Of a DNA stretch of 64,000 nt, positions 57,447-64,000 are shown one piece after another. The stretch lies in assembly GCF_030272615.1 (NCBI RefSeq), contig NC_081405.1:474454008-474518007 (forward strand). Direction: 5' to 3'. This stretch comes from Cryptomeria japonica. Taxonomy: Eukaryota; Streptophyta; Pinopsida; Cupressales; Cupressaceae. Within the stretch, counting starts at the first letter, position 1. Each line of letters begins with the position of its first letter. Made by a program: the position numbers and the translations under genes. Under the pieces are notes generated by a model that saw nothing but the letters and a program-made list of their open reading frames with translations, searched no databases and was not told the origin of the DNA.

Positions 57447-59711
57447 ACTTCCCTGCTTAGCAAGCTCCGCACATACCGTGTGTTTGTTGTTGAATCTCAT
57501 GTAAGCCTTCTACAAAATTCTCCCGAGCCAACTAAGAGGGGCATGAGAGGTTGAGATGCCCATATTGTTGATGCCAAAGAGTACTGATGGATGAACTCTT
57601 CGAAGCCATTGCATGCTCCCGAGACTCTCCAGTATCAACCAACCTTACAATCCATGATCTTTGAGCCCAACTGCAATAGTCTTCTTGGACTCCTTATCAA
57701 CAATGTGACATTGGTGTGCACTGAAGGTGATATCTAACTTCGCACAATGTCACATAATCTGACTCACAGAGAACAAATTAAGCTCCATGTTCGAAACATA
57801 GTATACATAGAGAAATATGAGATTTCTCCCACCAAATGCAATATGAACATTTCCCTTGCCGATAACTGTAAACTCTTCACCATTGAAGATCACTAAATCG
57901 AAGCAAGCCTTGTACTCTGTGAAACAATTCTTGTGTGCAAAATGTCAAGAAGCTCCGAAATCAATGTACCACGCAGAAGATTTGACATGATCCGTTGGTC
58001 CTTTGGCCATAAATGCATAAAAGGCAGACTCTTTCTACTCAATATGTTCTGCAACATGGGTCTTCTACTCAAACCCTCCCTCGTTGGAATTCTGATTAGC
58101 CAACCACTGCCTACAATGTTTTTACATGTGACCAAGCTTACTACAATACTAACATGTGATATTCTTCTTGGAACTCTCTTCCGATTTACCTTGTCCTTTT
58201 TGTTGAGAGGACTTGCCTTTGCCTTTGTCTTCGGCAGTAAAAGCCTATTCCATAGTGGTTGTCTCGTTGTTGCTACCAAACTAATCCTTTTACCTATCTT
58301 GCTACAAGAGATTGTTGCACAATTCAACAAACTTCAAGTCAACATTGGTAGAAGTAAAGTTGAGAGTTTTGATGAAGTGCTCATAGGATCATGGTAACCT
58401 TTTCAGCATGATAACCACCATATCCTCTTCTTCCATCTTGCAACCAATGGCCTCTAGTTGATTGCAAACGTCTTTGATCTTCATGAGATGGTCCTACAAA
58501 GACATCTTGTCGTCCATCACAATTGACAACAGCATATTCTTAAGGAAGAATGCTCTACTCTTGTCTGATGTTTCACGCAGATTCTTCAGATGTGTCCAAA
58601 TTTGTGCAACAATCTTGCTAGACGATATCTCATCGGTGACAAAGAACTTGAGAAACATAACCACTTCATGATTACGCTCATCGACCTTATTCTAGTCTTT
58701 AACCGTAGCAATGGGATGAGCATTGTTACCAAGAACAATCTAATCTAGACACTTGTACTCGAAAACTATGAGCATCCTATTTCCAGGTATTGTAATATTT
58801 ATTGCTCAATTTTTGGTTGCTTTCCAACATGATGTTGGTCAAAGATGCCATCCCTCCCATTTTCCTAAGGCACAAAAAATGAGGTCAAAGTCAACTCCAA
58901 CAACGAACTTTTTCAATTAAATTTTTCTTAAAAAAAAACCGTACAAGCAGAAATCCCTAGGCATTTAATATCTACAAGACCGACGATTTAAAAAAAACGT
59001 CAAAAAGTATTTGCAAAAATTAGAAACTCTAGGTGCACATGAATCTGCCAGAAACCCTAATCATAGAAAAAATAGAGACACCCCAACAATTTTTTTATTT
59101 AAATTATGCAAAAACTCAGAGATTAAAAGACGAGGAGAAACCCTAGTCGCAATGCAGCAGAATCAACAAACCCACGATTGTTTTAATAGAAAAATGGAGT
59201 AAATAAAGTTTAAACCCTAGTCAACAAAAAAAAACAGAGACAACCCATAATTTTTGAAAAAAAAAAATCTGTTGCATGCAAGAGGAACTAATAAAAACCC
59301 ACAATTTAAAAAAAAATCATGCAAAAAACACAAGAAAATATGCCTTGATTTCCTCATAGAGAAGGCACATGTTTTCTAGTATGAAAAGACCCGTGATTCT
59401 CAAAAAAGAAAATTGGCACAATCTAGAAAAAAAAAAACACCCACAACGCGAGTAGAGGAATGTCACCACAATTTTAACAATGATAGCCCATGCGTAAAAA
59501 GAAAATCTACACAATTTTTATTGTAAAAGATTTGTCTTCAATCAAAACCCTTGATTGAAAAAACTTTTGCAAGTTTTAGCAGTTAGAGAAGTGCTAAATT
59601 TTACCAAATAAAAATCTGATATTTTTATAGTAAAATAAAGCCAAGATATTTTTATTAAAAAACGACAAAAAAACTTTGTACAATAGTTGTATGGTAATTT
59701 TCCACAATCCT
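57447..59711 (-). pseudogene. Minus-strand Copia gag, protease and pre-integrase
   Basis: From about 58860 downward the minus strand encodes gag text (MGGMASLTNIMLESNQKLSN, FFVTDEISSSKIVAQIWTHL and MKIKDVCNQLEAIGCKMEEE, a UBN2-type gag), a decayed CCHC knuckle at about 58080-58160 (C, stop, YCSKLGHM, stop, KHC), a protease-like WYIDFGA phrase and pre-integrase text (LWHQQYGHLN, then HGMCGAC). It stops at the CTTCC duplication and continues at 49860. Between 58870 and 59711 is an A-rich leader. Stops are frequent, so it is inactive. Confidence 0.8.
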
Positions 59712-59723
59712 GCTTTGATACCA
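59712..59723 (-). other. Primer binding site of the minus-strand Copia
   Basis: TGGTATCAAAGC on the minus strand lies next to an LTR end CA (59724-59725). It is the same initiator-tRNA-Met type site as at 30289. Confidence 0.8.
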
Positions 59724-59976
59724 TGATCTGATAATCTAGGAAACGATGTAGATAATCGATATTAGAATAAGGAGAGGAATACTCCTAATATAGATTATTA
59801 CAAGATCTTTCCATAATGAAAACAATTCAAAATTGAAACAAAGAAAGGAAACTTACTAAAAAGAAACTAAATGACTTAAATGACTATTATAGCTAAATAT
59901 AACAATATTACTTTAAGTGGTCGGGGTCCGAGTCCACTCCCTTGTGGATTTGGACAAGGACCCCCCTAAACGAACC
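59724..59976 (-). repeat. U5 part of the minus-strand Copia 5' LTR
   Basis: From the primer site outward the minus strand ends CCTAGATTATCAGATCA. The stretch runs back to 59976, where the head of a long LTR (TGTTGTGACG) begins. The rest of this LTR should lie beyond the inserted long LTR, perhaps outside the window. Confidence 0.65.
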
Positions 59977-62969
59977 TGTTGTGACGTTTTCACACATCAC
60001 CCCATTGAAAATGGGGACCCCTCTTTGTGCTGGCTAGGTTAGGTGTTTTGCGTAGTGTAGTGTTATCTTGGAAGCAATGATAGGGTCTTTTGCCTTCAAG
60101 TGGGGAGTTCAATTCATTTTGTTAAGTCTAAGGAGCGAATTAAGGGATGAAGTGTTCATTCAAATTGTTAGATTGCTTTGCAATTATGTTAGGAATTGCA
60201 AGCATCATATTCTCTTTCATTACAAATGTTGATCAAGCCTTGCCAAATTTTCAACAACTATACATGAGTCTTGCATATAAGCCTTTGCAAACTTCGCATT
60301 CATTACATGACTTCATGAGATTTCCCCTTTTTATACATGAGACCTTGTAAAGTTTGATTTTATACACGAAGAGCTCTAAACTCCAAAATCTTACATGGTA
60401 GCCTTGAAATCACGAAATCTTACATGAGTGGGGAGAAATCCCGAAAATTTACATGGGATGATGCTGTTGAAGATATAGCTACGGTCAAATACTCTAACCT
60501 AGCCTAGACAATACAAATGTCTAATTGGCCTATCGGACTTGCACATTTGTATGATTTCAATTACCTGTTCTTATTATTAAGTTCAGTCTTAACTTTCAGA
60601 TTACACGTAAATATTATGATTGTAAATTGAAATTGCTATCGACCTACATTTGTCATCAAGTTAATTGTTAATTAACTTGCTATTATCATCGACTTCATTT
60701 GTTATTTGATTGTTAGTGTCTAATAGTTTTTAGTTAGTGTCGGTTGTGGTTAACCAATTATTCTTACATCGATTCGATATAATCTCGATTCATTAATGAA
60801 TCAGTATGTATCGAAATTGCCACCTTTCTGTGTAATTAGACATGTCTATTTGGATCACCATGGGTATTGTATTTAGTATGATCCGGTTTTTCTTAAGAGC
60901 CATGATAAGGACAATAATCTGCATGTCAATAGAATAATAGCACCAATATAGATGACAAGGAGCAAGTCGATATAAAGTATAGAGACAAGAGTCGGCAAAT
61001 ACAACAGCAATATTATAATTGTTTGCAGTCCGTAAGGGAGTCGACTAAGGAACAGTCGACACTGATCCCTATTGTCGGTGAGGACATAGTTAGAGTCGAA
61101 TGTCTGTCTGGGCTGTCAACAAGAGATAGCAGTAAATAAAGGAAGTTGAATATAATGATATAGAATAATATATATAGAATACACACACACAAGTTCGGGT
61201 ACCATACTTGCTTAGGCAGACAAATGGTAACACACAGCAATTCGGAAATAAACACATAGCAGATTGATACCTGGGATCCGATCAACAGATGCCACCTCTG
61301 AAATTGCAAGGATGAAGGACAGTGGGAGAGATATGGCATCAACATTGACCTTTCCATGGCAAGCAAGTTTTGTGCATTTGAACCAATGATTTCATCAGAA
61401 ATGTGCTCCAATTTTGAGTTTGTGCATAAAATTCTCCAAATTCGATTTCAGACGTGAGAGCTTGCAAACTCTGATTTCCTACATGAGCCTACCATATCTC
61501 CGATTTCTTACATGAGCATGGCAAAATCCCGAAATCTTGCATAATTTGCTTCCAAACCTGATTGCATACTGAGTGGCCTAAACCCCCCTAAAACTCTTAT
61601 GCTAATGCCTTCTATGCTTTCAAAAATTATGGAGCTAAAGGGTTAAAATTTTCACAAACAGATTAAAGGAATGACTGAGCTAAAATTCAAAGAATCAATA
61701 CATGAAGTTGTGTAAAGTCCGAAATCATGCATGAACAGGCTAAAACCCCAATTTCTTACATGAAGGCATCAAGAAGCTGCCAAATTACATGGCAGGGTGA
61801 TATTTCCGGCAAATTACATGAGGGTAGAAAAGTCTGAAATCTTACATGCAGGGGCAAAAATCCCGAAATTATACATGTGTCTTCATGAATCCCGAAAAAG
61901 TGCAGGGCAGACCTCAAATCCCCCATTTAATTGTTGATGTCTCCCAAAACAAGGCCAACCTGGGTGAAGGAAATAACTTGTAACTTGAATAAACAGAAAA
62001 AATAAAAGAAAATTCATTACTAAGCCGACCCTCTTATCAAAGGGGAGTAATTGTTACATGAGCTCATACAAATACATGATCAAAAGCATCATTTCCTTAT
62101 CAATTGAATTCAGATTGCACTTCAAACTAATTCAAAGGCAGAGCAGACCAACTAATGCGAACCACATCATCTTTACAGAAATTAGTAGCAGAATTAAGGC
62201 AAATCAAGTGCGAATTTGAGCAAAGGTGAATCATAGCAGTTCAAGGAGCAAATTACAGAGAAGTGGATGCGAATTTTCAACACTTCAAAACAAATCAGAA
62301 CTACTTCAATAGCAACAAGTGCAGACCTGCAGAGTACCATTCACAGACCATAAAATTCCAATCCAAAGTGAAATTACCATTTTCAGATTGAGAAGAGTCT
62401 TAAGAGGCATGATTAGTGAAAATGGTGAGGTTATTTCGTCCATCAGTTTGAGTTTTATTTTGTGCTTGATTCCAAATATGTTCTTTTCAGGTTTGATGAA
62501 TCCAAGGGAATTACATCACAATATGAAGAAAGATTGCTCCATGGTGAAGAACACTTCAAGAAGACCCCAAGGGATTGCATTGCAACATGAAGGAAGATAA
62601 GGGCTCAACAAGATTAAGGGAAGACAAGTTCAAGACATTCATAAGGGAGACAAGAATGAAGGAAAAAGCAAGCACGAATAAGGAATCATGGCTAAGGATG
62701 AACATTCAAGAATCGCTCAACATGATAGGCATGGAGAAGGACTACATAACCTTGGTGATACAATCACTACATGAAGGACTCAACATTGCAAGCCTATTTC
62801 AACAGTGCAATGACAAGCTCTAGATATTCAAGACATCATGATAATGAAGGAAATGATATAACAATCTTGAATTTCCTCCAAAAATCCAAGATCACGGTCA
62901 ATGCAACAAGGAAGTAATCCCAGTCAAGGACATCATGCATAAAGTAACAAATGCGCATGGAAGGCACAA
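59977..62969 (+). mobile_element. Long LTR, third subfamily, 5' part
   Basis: The head TGTTGTGACGTTTTCACACA with CCCCATTGAAAATGGGG is almost the same as in the other copies. The repeats that follow are of another kind: CCGAAATCTTACATGAG-like words spaced tens of bases apart (60380-60460 and 61440-61890). Near 62490 is a splice acceptor TTCTTTTCAG followed by an ATG (62496), as before the gene in the 49861 copy, but only a short frame with several stops follows (MNPRELHHNMKKD). The copy is cut by inserts at 60465 and 62970, and no telo-box or tail is seen in the window. Confidence 0.6.
60465..61344. repeat. Probable solo LTR nested in the long LTR
   Basis: This 880-bp unit starts TGTTGAAGATATAG and ends GATATGGCATCAACA, giving inverted ends TGTTGA and a TCAACA counterpart. 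The long-LTR repeat words stop before it and resume after it. The five flanking bases (GATGC and TTGAC) do not match, so the border or the insertion history is uncertain. No coding region. Confidence 0.4.
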
Positions 62970-64000
62970 TGTAATGTCCCCACAATTATTTTTCAATTAA
63001 TTTCCAGTTACAACACAACAAGAACCCGTTAAGGATTAGAAATGGAAACACAATAATACTAAAATTGTAACCCTTCCACTTTCTGGTCACCAAGAGCCCA
63101 ATATGGGAAGGTGAGAGCATACGGTGTTGAGGGGATCGTTAGCTTCAAACAACTGGAAATATTACAATGCTTGGGCGGCAAGCTAGCCCTTTCTTCTTAT
63201 CCAGCGGGTGATAGAAATGTTGATAAAAACTTGGCGGTAAACCAACCAAGAACAAACCAAGAAACTAAAGCAAACAATCACTTAACCACTTATGCAGTGG
63301 AAGGACTGGAAATGAAATAAACAATCTACTCTACCGCTTATGCAGCAGGAGGACAATAATACAAATAAAGATATAGGTGGCAAGCCAGCCTCTTCCACTT
63401 GTCAATGGACCTTGTTGCACAATCCAGAAAATAGTTGTTAGTACTACTAACCAGCTTTACAATGTAGTAATATGAATTATAGATTAGAAATGATATTTTC
63501 CACTGCTGATAAGAACTTCTATGCTCACCACACTCTGCAAACTCAAACACACCCAAAGATAACTCCCAAACTCCAAACTCCAATTCTGAAATATAATTTC
63601 CAGCAAGCATAAAACACCAAAACAGCCACTACAAATCCCACAGAAACACTCACAACTTCGTTGGAACAACACAGAATGACCCAAGAACAAGAACAGACAA
63701 ATGCCAGAGGGAAGGCCACTAGACAAGGATCACAAAACCACCACAAAAACACCTAAACAAATCTGCACGAAACCCGAGGCAGACCTAGCATGGTACGACC
63801 AAGCATGGTGACGATTTTGCAATATAAAATCCAAATGACCAAACAACTCTTTGCAAATTGGAACGAAATATCGCCTAGGGTCTAGAAAGATTTAGAGAAA
63901 ATACCTAGAACAAACAGATGAACACACGGAGACTAGTGAAGATTAACCTTCTTCAACACACCCACACGACCAGCAACCTGGACACTCCAAAAAACATCAG
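62970..64000 (+). repeat. Start of another LTR or element, running off the window
   Basis: TGTAATGTCCCCAC at 62970 interrupts long-LTR-like text and looks like an LTR start. Downstream are loose repeats of CTTATGCAGTGGAAGGAC and CGGCAAGCTAGCCC-like words (63170-63400). No RT, integrase or gag motif was found before the window ends. The class is not determined. Confidence 0.4.

Noticed and set aside
57933..58397. 154-codon plus-strand frame
   Set aside because: It is antisense to the Copia gag and CCHC region, which has matching motifs on the minus strand.
60465..61344. Firm call of a solo LTR
   Set aside because: The ends look right, but the flanking five bases differ, so it is listed only with low confidence.

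Overview
The window is retrotransposon-dominated nuclear DNA from a large-genome plant. The organism is most likely a gymnosperm (conifer type), inferred from the density of nested Copia and Gypsy LTR elements, long AT-rich decayed spacers and absence of any recognisable host gene; the species cannot be named from sequence alone. No tRNA, rRNA, CRISPR or prokaryotic feature was seen. Nearly all long reading frames belong to mobile elements, and most are broken.

Left part (1-29 kb). The 3' end and 3' LTR of a Gypsy element (1-2527) sit inside the end of a Copia element, whose 3' LTR (from 2995) is itself broken by a tail fragment of a long-LTR family. Then come an LTR-like copy on the minus strand (about 6440-7672), a hAT-type (BED/DUF659/dimerisation) transposase relic (7791-10005), a related LTR-like copy on the plus strand (11133-12050), an ORF1-only L1-type LINE relic (12797-14122), another long-LTR tail (14600-15804), two Copia RT/RNase H relics on opposite strands (16390-19430), and a second hAT relic (20655-24412) split by a solo Copia LTR with a perfect 5-bp target duplication (22287-23969).

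Middle (29-42 kb). An almost complete Copia element (29216-40567) has LTRs, primer binding site, gag-PR-INT-RT-RH and a double polypurine tract, but carries several in-frame stops and a frameshift. Its 3' LTR is split by a 4.6-kb solo long LTR on the minus strand (35723-40346, duplication GTTTC).

Right part (42-64 kb). A minus-strand Copia element is spread from about 42.1 to 60 kb because four later insertions lie in it: an 835-bp element (44192-45026), a 5'-truncated long LTR (45186-49803), a 7.6-kb intact long LTR (49861-57446, duplication CTTCC), and another long LTR in its 5' LTR (59977 onward), which is in turn cut by further insertions.

The notable system is this long-LTR family (heads TGTTGTGAC, tails near GTCAACA; six copies or fragments in 64 kb, none with pol). 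The best copy carries, inside what by structure is one LTR: an array of palindromic hairpin repeats at about 166/176-bp spacing, a TATA box, a 208-bp leader intron, an intact 1074-codon reading frame of unknown function, a palindromic telo-box, and a second TATA box feeding the LTR 3' end. Two copies have hairpins whose two arms changed together, and a second copy keeps a truncated homologue of the protein.
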